From Candidatus Gastranaerophilales bacterium (GTDB lineage: Bacteria; Cyanobacteriota; Vampirovibrionia; Gastranaerophilales; Gastranaerophilaceae): 64,000 nt of DNA. Location of the stretch: NCBI GenBank assembly GCA_944325865.1, contig CALVBS010000002.1, positions 248,001 to 312,000 on the forward strand. Direction: 5' to 3'. The number at the start of each line of letters is the position of its first letter. Position 1 is the first letter of the stretch. The translations under genes were made by a program, and so were the position numbers. This document shows, piece by piece, positions 1 through 6,897 of the stretch. Below the pieces are notes generated by a model, which was not told where the DNA came from, searched no databases, and saw nothing but the letters and a program-made list of their open reading frames with translations.

Positions 1-1
1 A

Positions 2-64
2 AATGCAGATGTTAAAAAGACCTCGTCCGACCTGACTGATATCTTAAAAGCAATGAATGTATAA
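2..64 (+). CDS. C-terminal end of an unidentified protein (5' partial)
   Basis: An open frame enters from the left edge and ends at TAA 62-64; the visible tail reads NADVKKTSSDLTDILKAMNV. A strong intrinsic terminator follows 35 bases later, which supports a real gene end. Twenty residues are too few to name a family. The other plus frames through this stretch are also short, so frame choice rests mainly on the position of the terminator. Confidence 0.45.
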   Translation, partial: NADVKKTSSDLTDILKAMNV

Positions 65-98
65 TTTAAGTATAATTTAAAAATATAAAGTTTAAGAT

Positions 99-133
99 AA
101 AAGGTTAACTTTTTGCAAGTTAACCTTTTATTT
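99..133. terminator. Bidirectional intrinsic terminator
   Basis: Perfect 13-bp stem (99-111 with 117-129, core AAGGTTAACTT) around a 5-base loop. A T-run follows on the plus strand and, read in reverse, also on the minus strand. It sits between two convergent gene ends, the left-edge gene and the XRE gene ending at 165, and can serve both. Confidence 0.85.
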
Positions 134-164
134 TTCAATATAAATAAACAATTCCAAGCTTGTT

Positions 165-383
165 CTAATCCTTAAAATCTAACAAATCCTTCGGTTCAAC
201 ATTCAAGACATCTGCTATAATTTTCAACTTTGATAAAGTAATATCTGTTTTTGCAGTTTCCACCATTGCAATAGTTGAGCGGGAAATTCCGTTTACATCT
301 AAAAAATCATCCTGCTTTATATGTTTTTCTTTTCTTAAACGCTTAAGATTCTTTGCAAATTTTTGTAAAAAGCCCTTGTCCAT
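165..383 (-). CDS. Small XRE/Cro-CI family HTH regulator, divergent from a pilin-like gene
   Basis: A 72-residue protein that is almost entirely one XRE helix-turn-helix (about residues 8-65): KNLKRLRKEKHIKQDDF, then SRSTIAMVETAKTDITLSKL. It is predicted to be a cytoplasmic DNA-binding protein with no added sensor domain. The frame can be extended upstream to position 470, but that would overlap the divergent pilin gene at 451, and the MDKGFLQKF start matches the usual length of such regulators, so 383 is chosen; no strong RBS is visible. It lies 67 bases from the pilin-like gene on the opposite strand, and a direct repeat lies between them (402-410, 427-435). By analogy with single-domain XRE proteins it may repress itself and the divergent gene; that is inference. 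Confidence 0.85.
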   Translation of the reverse strand: MDKGFLQKFAKNLKRLRKEKHIKQDDFLDVNGISRSTIAMVETAKTDITLSKLKIIADVLNVEPKDLLDFKD

Positions 384-386
384 TTT

Positions 387-435
387 TTGATTATCAGCTA
401 TACTGACATTAATTAAAATCAATGACACTGACATT
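387..435 (+). promoter_or_regulatory. Divergent promoter region with direct repeats
   Basis: The 9-mer ACTGACATT occurs at 402-410 and again at 427-435. The first copy lies between a possible -35 (TTGATT, 387-392) and a possible -10 (TAATTA, 410-415, 17-base spacer); the second lies just downstream. The arrangement resembles the clearer operator/promoter in front of the pilin-like gene at 41915. Promoter matches are weak; the repeat itself is directly visible. Confidence 0.45.
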
Positions 436-450
436 TTAGAAAGGAATTTT

Positions 451-1161
451 ATGAACAAAAGAGCTTTCACCCTTGCAGAAGTGCTTATAACACTCGGTAT
501 TATAGGTATAGTAGCAGCAATGACTTTGCCTGCAGTAATTGCAAAATATCAAAAAGTACAATTAAAATCTCAATTAAATAAAAGTTATTCAGTAATGCAA
601 AATGCACTTCAAAAAATGCAAGCAGATACCGGAGTGACACCAAATGCACAAAATTTTAGCAGACAAAAATTTAAGGAAGAATATATTAAAAATTTTAATG
701 TTCTTCTGGATTGCGGGTTAGGCTCAACCGATGTAACAGATAAAGAAAATGCCCAAGAATATTGCGTAAACGAACAAACAAACCACGATGAAGGCGACAG
801 ACGCTATACAAAACATTACAAAACATATAATAAGAAAACTCAAATCGATAACACTCTATTAAATAACGGACAATTCGTGCTGAGCGACGGAACTTTAATA
901 TTAATTGAAAATTGGGATACCGGAAACCTATACATATCTGCAGATGTTAACGGAATAAAAAACTCTCCGAATATCTGGGGACAGGATTTATTTACATTTC
1001 AATTAATGGATAATGGGAAATTAATGCCAATGGGGATGCCCGGAACAAATTATCAGCCGGAACAGTTCTGTTCTAAAACTTCCAGCCATACCTATAATGG
1101 TGTTGCCTGTACATATTGGGCATTAACCGATGATTCTTTTTGGAATGTACTTACAAGATAA
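451..1161 (+). CDS. Type IV pilin-like (prepilin N-terminal domain) protein
   Basis: A 236-residue protein with a textbook type III signal: short basic leader MNKR, then AFTLAEVLITLGIIGIVAA, with the conserved Glu at mature position 5 and a hydrophobic helix up to about residue 27. This is the substrate type of prepilin peptidases, so the protein should be membrane-inserted and possibly assembled or exported by a type IV pilus/type II-like machine. None of that machinery is in this window. The C-terminal half carries a DGQFVLSDGTL-LIEN--GNLYISADVNG block and a GQDLF...LMPMGMPGT block that recur in the pilin-like protein at 41915. Four Cys sit in the variable domain (for example C104, C211, C220). 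RBS AAGGA lies before the ATG. It is divergent from the XRE gene at 165-383. Whether it is a pilin, pseudopilin or exported effector cannot be told. Confidence 0.85.
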   Translation: MNKRAFTLAEVLITLGIIGIVAAMTLPAVIAKYQKVQLKSQLNKSYSVMQNALQKMQADTGVTPNAQNFSRQKFKEEYIKNFNVLLDCGLGSTDVTDKENAQEYCVNEQTNHDEGDRRYTKHYKTYNKKTQIDNTLLNNGQFVLSDGTLILIENWDTGNLYISADVNGIKNSPNIWGQDLFTFQLMDNGKLMPMGMPGTNYQPEQFCSKTSSHTYNGVACTYWALTDDSFWNVLTR

Positions 1162-1176
1162 TAAAAATCTTCAAAC

Positions 1177-1211
1177 AATAACCCTGCCGTTATGTGCAGG
1201 GTTATTAATTT
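1177..1211. terminator. Intrinsic terminator between pilin-like gene and rnpB
   Basis: Stem AATAACCCTGC (1177-1187) with GCAGGGTTATT (1196-1206) followed by AATTTT. It lies 16 bases after the pilin-like stop and downstream of the rnpB 3' end on the other strand, so it can act for both convergent units. Confidence 0.8.
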
Positions 1212-1231
1212 TACAATATTTATATTAAAAA

Positions 1232-1580
1232 TAAAGCAGCCCGTAAGCCGTGTTCTGTTTTAGATAATCATCTGTCTGGTATTGTGATTGCTCACAATCT
1301 CTAGCGATTTCTTAGAAGTTGGCGGACAGCCTTTATAACCTTCAATTCAATCTTGCATCCGATCGGGGGTTGCCTGGCCGGTATTTCTCAATACCGCCGG
1401 TGAAGCTCTTAACTCACCGTTGCACCATTGCCTGTGACTTACGTCCATCGGCTGTATATTTTCTGTGGTCCTATCCACCGGCTCACGCCGTCCGGAGTTT
1501 CTCCGGCGATCTGTCCTTGGATGCACGGACTTTCCTCATCTTTCGGGTTTACCGAAATCCGCGATTATCCGGCTGCTTTA
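1232..1580 (-). ncRNA. rnpB: RNase P RNA (bacterial class A)
   Basis: Read on the minus strand, the 5' end AAAGCAGCC pairs with the 3' end GGGCTGCTTT (P1). Near the 5' end comes the universal GAGGAAAGTCC (plus 1527-1537) and near the 3' end ACAGAACACGGC (plus 1247-1258); these two form the conserved P4 core. Between them are the expected hairpins, including AGGCAATGG and GGTGAG-type segments of class A RNAs. Length is about 349 nt, normal for the class. The RNA is the catalytic subunit that removes tRNA 5' leaders, with the protein RnpA (not in this window). Ends are set by P1 and may be off by a few bases. The plus-strand open frame through this locus is not a gene. Confidence 0.95.
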
Positions 1581-1704
1581 TTTGATTTTATACTACCATA
1601 AATATTTTTTATTAAGTAGTGTTACAACATTGTGAAATTATTTGTTTTTTTTTTACGAATAAAATAAAATATTAGTGGGAAAGTTTTGAGGGAACAATAA
1701 AAAT

Positions 1705-2199
1705 ATGTTAAAAGAAGCATTTAAGGAGAAAATACTCTCTCCACAAGAAGTTAGAGCTATATTAAACACTGATAACAAAGAAATCGTTGAACTTTGTAAG
1801 CGTGCTTCAATTATGCCGAGAAAAAATAGTAAAGGGCACACTTACTTTTCTTATGACGAAGTAAAAAACTTGAGAAAAGTACAGGCACAGAAAAAAGTAA
1901 CAAATCCTATAGTTACGTCTGTACAAAAACAGCCTACGGCAATTCAAAATATACTTACCTCATTGAAAGAAATGGAAAATAATTTAAGCGACAGAATTGC
2001 TAAAGTTATTGATGAAAAACTGGAAGGTATGGATGAAGTTGTCGTAGAATTAATACGATGCAAAACCGACAATGAAACTCTCAGACAAAAAATTGTCGAT
2101 TTAAATAAAGAACTTTATCAGCTTAAAAATGAGTTGAATACATACAAACCCGTTGCTATGGGTTTTTATGTAAAGAAAAACGGTCACGTTTGGGAATAA
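1705..2199 (+). CDS. MerR-like HTH protein with coiled coil, upstream of recA
   Basis: A 164-residue protein. Residues about 10-60 look like a MerR-type winged helix: SPQEVRAIL, then an N-terminal recognition region, YFSYDEVKNLRKV. Residues about 85-150 are heptad-rich and probably a dimerising coiled coil (NNLSDRIAKVIDEKLEG ... LNKELYQLKNELNTYK). There is no effector-binding domain. The stop is 21 bases before the recA ATG with no terminator between, so the two are probably co-transcribed. It could be a nucleoid or partition-type HTH protein rather than a classical activator; a link with recombination or SOS control is suggested only by position. Confidence 0.7.
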   Translation: MLKEAFKEKILSPQEVRAILNTDNKEIVELCKRASIMPRKNSKGHTYFSYDEVKNLRKVQAQKKVTNPIVTSVQKQPTAIQNILTSLKEMENNLSDRIAKVIDEKLEGMDEVVVELIRCKTDNETLRQKIVDLNKELYQLKNELNTYKPVAMGFYVKKNGHVWE

Positions 2200-2220
2200 C
2201 AGAAAAGGAATAACAGGGAT

Positions 2221-3249
2221 ATGGCAGTCAAAGAAAAAGAAGCCGCAGAAAGCTTATCACCAAATGAAGCTAGAAGCAAAGCATTAAAATTAGCTATTGA
2301 AAAAATCGAAAAAGATTTCGGAAAAGGTTCTATTATGAAACTCGGTGATAAAGCCTCGGTTAATGTGGAAGCTATTCCTACAGGTTCTTTGGCACTCGAT
2401 ATTGCCCTGGGTATCGGCGGGGTTCCAAGAGGTCGTATAATTGAAATATATGGGCCTGAAAGTTCAGGTAAAACGACTCTGGCCCAGCATATTGTTGCAG
2501 AATGCCAGAAACGCGGAGGTATTGCAGCATTCGTTGATGCCGAACACGCACTTGATCCTGAATATGCAAGAAATCTCGGGGTTAAAGTTGATGATTTACT
2601 TATTTCCCAGCCGGATACCGGAGAACAGGCTCTTGATATTACAGAAGAACTTGTTCGCTCGGGTGCCGTTGATGTTGTAGTTGTTGACTCTGTTGCAGCT
2701 CTCGTTCCGAAAGCTGAAATTGAAGGGTCTATGGAAGACCAGCAAATGGGACTTCAAGCTCGTCTGATGAGTAAAGCTTTAAGAAAACTAACCGGTGTTA
2801 TAGGTAAGACCAATACAACTGTTATTTTTATTAACCAGCTTCGTATGAAAATAGGTGTTATGTATGGTAACCCTGAAACAACAACAGGCGGTAATGCACT
2901 GAAATATTATGCATCGGTTCGTATGGAAATTAAACGTACAGAAGGTGTAAAAGGTGAAGACGGAGATGTGGGAAACCATGTTCGTGTAAGAGTATTGAAA
3001 AACAAAGTTGCACCGCCATTTAGAACTGCAGAATTTGATATTATTTTCGGCAAAGGTATTTGTAAGGTAGGCAACATCCTTGATGTAGCAGTAAACCTCG
3101 ATATTGTCAAAAAAGCAGGCTCCTGGTTCAGCTTTAATGATGAAAAACTTGGTCAGGGAAGAGACAAAGCCAGAGATTTCTTAACAGAAAATCCAGATAT
3201 ACTTAATGAAGTTGAAAGGCTTGTTCGTGAAAAATTAGCTGAACAGTAA
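2221..3249 (+). CDS. recA: Recombinase A
   Basis: A 342-residue protein of normal RecA length. It binds single-stranded DNA and ATP to promote strand exchange and LexA-type self-cleavage. Visible landmarks: [11 protein letters not shown] near the N-terminus, Walker [12 protein letters not shown], Walker [16 protein letters not shown], loop L1 [24 protein letters not shown] (split across the L1 region), the [23 protein letters not shown]2 region, and ALKYYASVR. The C-terminal acidic tail is short. The ATG is preceded by a weak purine stretch; the start agrees with family length. It follows the MerR-like gene at 21 bases. I did not find a convincing LexA-type operator upstream. Confidence 0.98.
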   Translation: MAVKEKEAAESLSPNEARSKALKLAIEKIEKDFGKGSIMKLGDKASVNVEAIPTGSLALDIALGIGGVPRGRIIEIYGPESSGKTTLAQHIVAECQKRGGIAAFVDAEHALDPEYARNLGVKVDDLLISQPDTGEQALDITEELVRSGAVDVVVVDSVAALVPKAEIEGSMEDQQMGLQARLMSKALRKLTGVIGKTNTTVIFINQLRMKIGVMYGNPETTTGGNALKYYASVRMEIKRTEGVKGEDGDVGNHVRVRVLKNKVAPPFRTAEFDIIFGKGICKVGNILDVAVNLDIVKKAGSWFSFNDEKLGQGRDKARDFLTENPDILNEVERLVREKLAEQ

Positions 3250-3403
3250 TTTGTGAAGTTTTGTAAATGACTATTTTTAGTCTAAAACCCTTATTATACA
3301 ACGATTTTAAGAAAGTTTACTTATTTTTATAATAAAAAACTAGCAAGTATTTTTTTGTTTCTTTTTTAGAACTATCATAGTTGTATATAACCGGAGGTTT
3401 CAC

Positions 3404-4273
3404 ATGCAAGTAAACGCAATTAACGCAAATATCGGTTTTGCCGGAAAATTAAACGTAAAAAACAATAACGAAACTGCAAAACCATCTTTTGAAGGCGAAA
3501 AGAGAAATAACAATCATAATAAAGTTTCCAACAATGCCTTAACAAATGCAACAAAAGCTTTGGCACTGGCGACCCTTATATCTCTGGGCAGTGCTGGGCT
3601 CGGAAGCTGTGACAAAATTGATTTTAATGAAGAACATATTTATCCTATAGAAATTCCTACAGATACGATAAAGATGTTTTATCCTTACCCTATACCTGGT
3701 ACAAATGATACAATCAAAATTAAACCGGGTTATGATTCACCAGTAGCCCCTGTTATTGAAGATTTCTTTGACAGCTTAGGTATTGATCCCGGCGATGGCA
3801 GAATTCCTGTAAGAATTGCATACACCGATGAATACAGACATCCTAAAGTAAAAATGTTGTTTAATGAAGATAAATCTTCTACTAAAGAAATGTGGTATGA
3901 TGTCACAACTACTGATTGGGATGATGAAGAAAACGGTTATGTAGAAGGTAAAAATGAAAATTACTACAGAGTCGGTTATTCAACTCCGGATGAAGATCAT
4001 CAGCTTGTAGTAAAATTACAAATGATAAAAGACCCTTCACTTGATCAGGATAACGAATTAAACTGGGAAAACATTGCCTCTGCAATGTACGATACAGAAA
4101 CCGGAAGACGCTATGAAATTGATGAAGACGGCGTTGCTACTTATAACGGATACTTTGAAAAAGGCGATGTACCTAATTCAATCTTTTATGTAAACGAATA
4201 CGGAGCAAGAAGAAGATATGCTGACGTCGAAGTTCAAAGTATGACTCCGCCTGATACAATTATTGAAGACTAA
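3404..4273 (+). CDS. Lipoprotein-like hypothetical protein with N-terminal F-x-G tags
   Basis: A 289-residue protein I do not recognise. The N-terminus has two short aromatic-Gly tags, NIGFAG (residues about 10-15) and SFEGE (about 28-32). Then comes a hydrophobic stretch ending in a lipobox-like GLGSC with Cys at about residue 69 (ALALATLISLGSAGLGSC). A lipobox 69 residues from the start is unusual: either this is an internal start/export signal with a preceding tag, or the true start is later. The rest is acidic, Tyr/Pro-rich and lacks other membrane segments (repeated PIEIPTDTIK, TDEY, DEDG). A good RBS (GGAGG) precedes the ATG at 3404 and supports the long form. A terminator follows. Localisation to the envelope is inference. 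Confidence 0.7.
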   Translation: MQVNAINANIGFAGKLNVKNNNETAKPSFEGEKRNNNHNKVSNNALTNATKALALATLISLGSAGLGSCDKIDFNEEHIYPIEIPTDTIKMFYPYPIPGTNDTIKIKPGYDSPVAPVIEDFFDSLGIDPGDGRIPVRIAYTDEYRHPKVKMLFNEDKSSTKEMWYDVTTTDWDDEENGYVEGKNENYYRVGYSTPDEDHQLVVKLQMIKDPSLDQDNELNWENIASAMYDTETGRRYEIDEDGVATYNGYFEKGDVPNSIFYVNEYGARRRYADVEVQSMTPPDTIIED

Positions 4274-4296
4274 TCAAAATAATTTTAATAAAAAGT

Positions 4297-4332
4297 AAAA
4301 AGCCTTTTCAAAAATTTTGAAGAGGCCTTTTA
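4297..4332 (+). terminator. Intrinsic terminator
   Basis: AAAAGCCTTTTCAAAA pairs, with one bulge, with TTTTGAAGAGGCCTTTT, followed by T-rich sequence. It closes the lipoprotein-like gene just before the next plus-strand gene. Confidence 0.75.
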
Positions 4333-4350
4333 TTATGCTATAATAATTTT

Positions 4351-4752
4351 ATGAACACATTAGCACAATTTATACAAAAACGAAGGGAAGATTTAGGTCT
4401 GTCAGCAAAAGGGTTGGCAGCGAAATGTAACATTGATTTGAGTTTGATTGAAGATATAGAAGCCGGAAGAGAATTATTCTTGCCGACAACCATCAGACAA
4501 AATCTCGCAAAAGGATTAAAATGCACTCCTGCCGAAATAAAGGTTTTAGAAAAAGATTTTACAAACGACCTAGTATCACCTGAAATAATTGAAAGTTTAA
4601 AAGAATTGATTTTGAACAGAGCAGGCGGATTAAAATGCCCTCAATGTGGAGCAGCACTAATTACAAAAATTGCCAGAATGTACGATTTGGAAGACAATCT
4701 TGTGCTGCATCCGAAAGCACACTGCTCAAAGTGCTTTTTCCAGATACATTAA
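4351..4752 (+). CDS. XRE-type HTH protein with C-terminal zinc ribbon
   Basis: A 133-residue protein. Residues about 3-60 form an XRE helix-turn-helix (LAQFIQKRREDLGLSAKGLA, DLSLIEDIEAGREL). Residues about 93-130 carry two Cys pairs, CPQCG and CSKCF, separated by about 28 residues, typical of a small zinc ribbon. Likely a DNA-binding regulator whose ribbon adds protein or DNA contacts. There is no partner gene. The ATG is 18 bases after the preceding terminator, so the promoter must overlap the upstream gene end, or expression depends on read-through. Specific target unknown. Confidence 0.75.
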   Translation: MNTLAQFIQKRREDLGLSAKGLAAKCNIDLSLIEDIEAGRELFLPTTIRQNLAKGLKCTPAEIKVLEKDFTNDLVSPEIIESLKELILNRAGGLKCPQCGAALITKIARMYDLEDNLVLHPKAHCSKCFFQIH

Positions 4753-4909
4753 TTTTATTTTGGGAGATTTTTAAAATAGTTTTTATTGATAAGTGCATAA
4801 TACGCATATGCTATGCCATTTACAGAATCAGAACTTGAAGAAGAACTCCATCTAATCTCCTCCGGCAACAAGCCTACTAAACAATTAAAGAATACTTTAA
4901 AATAATTAT

Positions 4910-4943
4910 AAAAAAGCTCCTTTAAAAAGGAGCTTTTTTATTT
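4910..4943. terminator. Bidirectional intrinsic terminator
   Basis: AAAAAAGCTCCTTT / AAAAAGGAGCTTTTTT hairpin with T-runs on both strands. It lies between the HTH/zinc-ribbon gene region (plus) and the end of the hydrogenase gene (minus). Confidence 0.85.
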
Positions 4944-6415
4944 TAATTTTCTGTTTTAACGTTTCCCTTAATTGATTCACTTTCATTAACGTAATTTGTA
5001 ACCTGTTTGAGAGCCGGCTTATAAGCGTTAACTGTCGCATTCCCGCCGAGACACCCTCCCTGGCAGGCCATTACTTCAATCAAATTACCCAGATCACACA
5101 TACCGTTTTTAGCATATTTTTTCAAATCTCTAATTGATTGTTTGTTTAATCCGTCAATTAGAACAGGATGTGCAGGAATTTCTTCAGGAAGAAGTGTCTG
5201 AACAGCTTTTGCAACACCGCCGGTCACACAGTAATTTCTACCTTCTGCAGAAGCTTCTGTCTTAAATGAAGATTCACCACATTCCGCAACCTGAATATTC
5301 AATGCGACAAACCATGCTCCCAGTTCTTCGTAGTTCAAAACATAGTCAACTGTCGGAGTCTGCAAGGCTTCACGTCTTTTTGCCACGCACGGGCTGAAAA
5401 ATACCGTAATTGCATCAGGATGTTCTTTTTTCACAATTTCTGCTGTATAGTAAAGCGGAGTTTTTGTATCAGAACGGAACGGTTTCATTTCCGGAATATG
5501 CTTGTCAACAAGTTCGTTATAACCTGCACAGCATGATGTTGTCATAAATTCTGCACCATGAAGAAGTCTTTCTTCAAACTCAGCAGCTTCTGTTTTGGTC
5601 GTAACATCCGCACCCTGAGCAACTTCATAAACATCGGCAAAACCCAGTTCCTGAATAGCTTCTTTTAACTGTTTCGGAGAACATGGAAGCTGACCCATAA
5701 TTGCAGGAGCAACCATAGCTATTACCTTTTTACCGGCCTTAATGTGTTTTAAAACATCAATAATCTGGCTTTTTTCATGAACTGCACCAAACGGGCACGC
5801 TGCAACACATTTTCCGCAGGAAATGCACTTTTCAAAATCAATTTTTGCATGGCCGTCATCGCCTTTTGTAATAGCACCGACAGGGCAGGCACTCTCACAA
5901 GGAACAATAATTTTTTGTATTGCCTGATAAGGACAAACCTGAGCACACATTCCGCAATTTTTACATTTTGCAGGGTCAATAACTGATTTCCCGTTTATTA
6001 CACTTATGGCACCGAATTTACATGTATTTACGCAAGGTCGGGCAACACAACCCTGACACAAATCTGTTACATAAATTCTTGCCGGAACACAGCCTTTGCA
6101 TGCTGTTGTTAAAACCGTCAACGGATTTTCTTCCGGTTCTTTTCTTTCAAGAGCCTTTTGGGCTAATTCAGAAAGTAATGCACTGTCATCCGTTTCCTCA
6201 ATAGATAAACCTAAACCTGCAACTGCTCTATCTCTTAAAATTGCTCGTTCTTTATAAATACAGCATCTATATGGTACTTCATGGCCCTTCGGACGCATAT
6301 CAAACGGAATAAGACGAGTATTTTCTTCAAAATTATCGCTTAAAAAAGATTTTATTAATCTGACCAAAATTTCTCTTTTCAAATGTGATGTCTGTTTTGG
6401 GGTGTTTATAGCCAT
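4943..6415 (-). CDS. Group-B-like monomeric [FeFe] hydrogenase
   Basis: A 490-residue cytoplasmic iron-only hydrogenase. The N-terminal region has the RCCIYKERAI element that I associate with group B enzymes. Ferredoxin-type clusters follow: C120/C123/C128/C132, CKNCGMCAQVC (151-161), C173/C177 and CISCGKCVAACP (197-208). H-cluster motifs are all present: L1 TTSCCAGY (C295, C296), L2 SPCVAK (C343), L3 EVMACQGGC (C451, C455). L1 departs from the textbook TSCCPGW but keeps both Cys, so catalytic proton transfer should be intact. Reaction: reversible H+ reduction with ferredoxin or another low-potential donor. A terminator hairpin lies upstream (6509-6550), so it is probably transcribed apart from the sensory genes. 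HydE/F/G maturases needed for activity are not in this window. Confidence 0.9.
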   Translation of the reverse strand: MAINTPKQTSHLKREILVRLIKSFLSDNFEENTRLIPFDMRPKGHEVPYRCCIYKERAILRDRAVAGLGLSIEETDDSALLSELAQKALERKEPEENPLTVLTTACKGCVPARIYVTDLCQGCVARPCVNTCKFGAISVINGKSVIDPAKCKNCGMCAQVCPYQAIQKIIVPCESACPVGAITKGDDGHAKIDFEKCISCGKCVAACPFGAVHEKSQIIDVLKHIKAGKKVIAMVAPAIMGQLPCSPKQLKEAIQELGFADVYEVAQGADVTTKTEAAEFEERLLHGAEFMTTSCCAGYNELVDKHIPEMKPFRSDTKTPLYYTAEIVKKEHPDAITVFFSPCVAKRREALQTPTVDYVLNYEELGAWFVALNIQVAECGESSFKTEASAEGRNYCVTGGVAKAVQTLLPEEIPAHPVLIDGLNKQSIRDLKKYAKNGMCDLGNLIEVMACQGGCLGGNATVNAYKPALKQVTNYVNESESIKGNVKTEN

Positions 6416-6508
6416 ATTCCTAACTTCCTTATTTATTCTTCCACTGTAATTTAATTATCGCATAAACACAAAAAATTTCAAAAATTATTGTTTGAGAATG
6501 ATACAAAA

Positions 6509-6550
6509 TAAAAAACGTGACTGACTAAAATCTCAACCACGTTTTTTATA
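6509..6550 (-). terminator. Terminator-like hairpin between [2Fe-2S] gene and hydrogenase
   Basis: Minus-strand reading gives AAAAAACGTG ... CACGTTTTTT, a 10-bp stem with a loop of about 18 bases and a T-run. It sits 18 bases after the stop of the 6568-6831 gene and about 95 bases before the hydrogenase start. It separates the upstream four-gene cluster from the hydrogenase gene, fully or as a partial attenuator. Confidence 0.65.
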
Positions 6551-6567
6551 TCTAATATTTTGTAATC

Positions 6568-6831
6568 CTATTTAGCAGCAAGTTTTTCGTCGATTGCTTT
6601 AAGAACTTTTTCAACTGTTGCTTCTTTTATTACGTCATCATCAACTTTTACATAAGGAGCTTTTGAAAATTCCCAGTCTATAGAACATAATCCTAAACAA
6701 GGAACACCTGAAACTTCAACCTTATCTCCGTATTTTGCCGGAACTGTTTCGATTAATTCCTGTAAGTTTGCAGAACCCATTACAAAACATGTTGTTCCCA
6801 AGCATACTTTAACACTAACTTTTTCGCTCAT
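6568..6831 (-). CDS. Thioredoxin-like [2Fe-2S] ferredoxin (NuoE/HoxE C-terminal-like)
   Basis: An 87-residue protein with the four-Cys pattern of thioredoxin-fold [2Fe-2S] proteins: CLGTTCF (residues about 9-14), then GVPCLGLC (about 43-50). It is a small electron carrier or redox-sensing partner, related to the 24-kDa subunit domain of NADH dehydrogenases and to proteins next to multimeric hydrogenases. It is the last gene of the minus-strand cluster led by the gene at 10111, about 66 bases after the phosphatase gene, and is followed by a terminator. Its position between the sensory hydrogenase set and the catalytic hydrogenase suggests electron delivery for one of them. Confidence 0.85.
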   Translation of the reverse strand: MSEKVSVKVCLGTTCFVMGSANLQELIETVPAKYGDKVEVSGVPCLGLCSIDWEFSKAPYVKVDDDVIKEATVEKVLKAIDEKLAAK

Positions 6832-6897
6832 TCTTTTATACCCTTTCTTTTTAATTTATAAAATTTTATTTATTATAATCTATATTTATATGAAATT

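Noticed and set aside
1319-1585. 88-codon plus-strand frame
   Set aside because: Lies antisense inside RNase P RNA; no RBS and no protein-like composition.
2100-2220. LexA/SOS box before recA
   Set aside because: No convincing palindromic site of the known LexA types before the MerR-like gene or recA.
4813-4905. 30-codon frame MPFTESELEEELHLISSGNK... before the terminator at 4910
   Set aside because: Acceptable composition but no RBS and no similarity to anything known; may be a fragment. Not listed as a gene.
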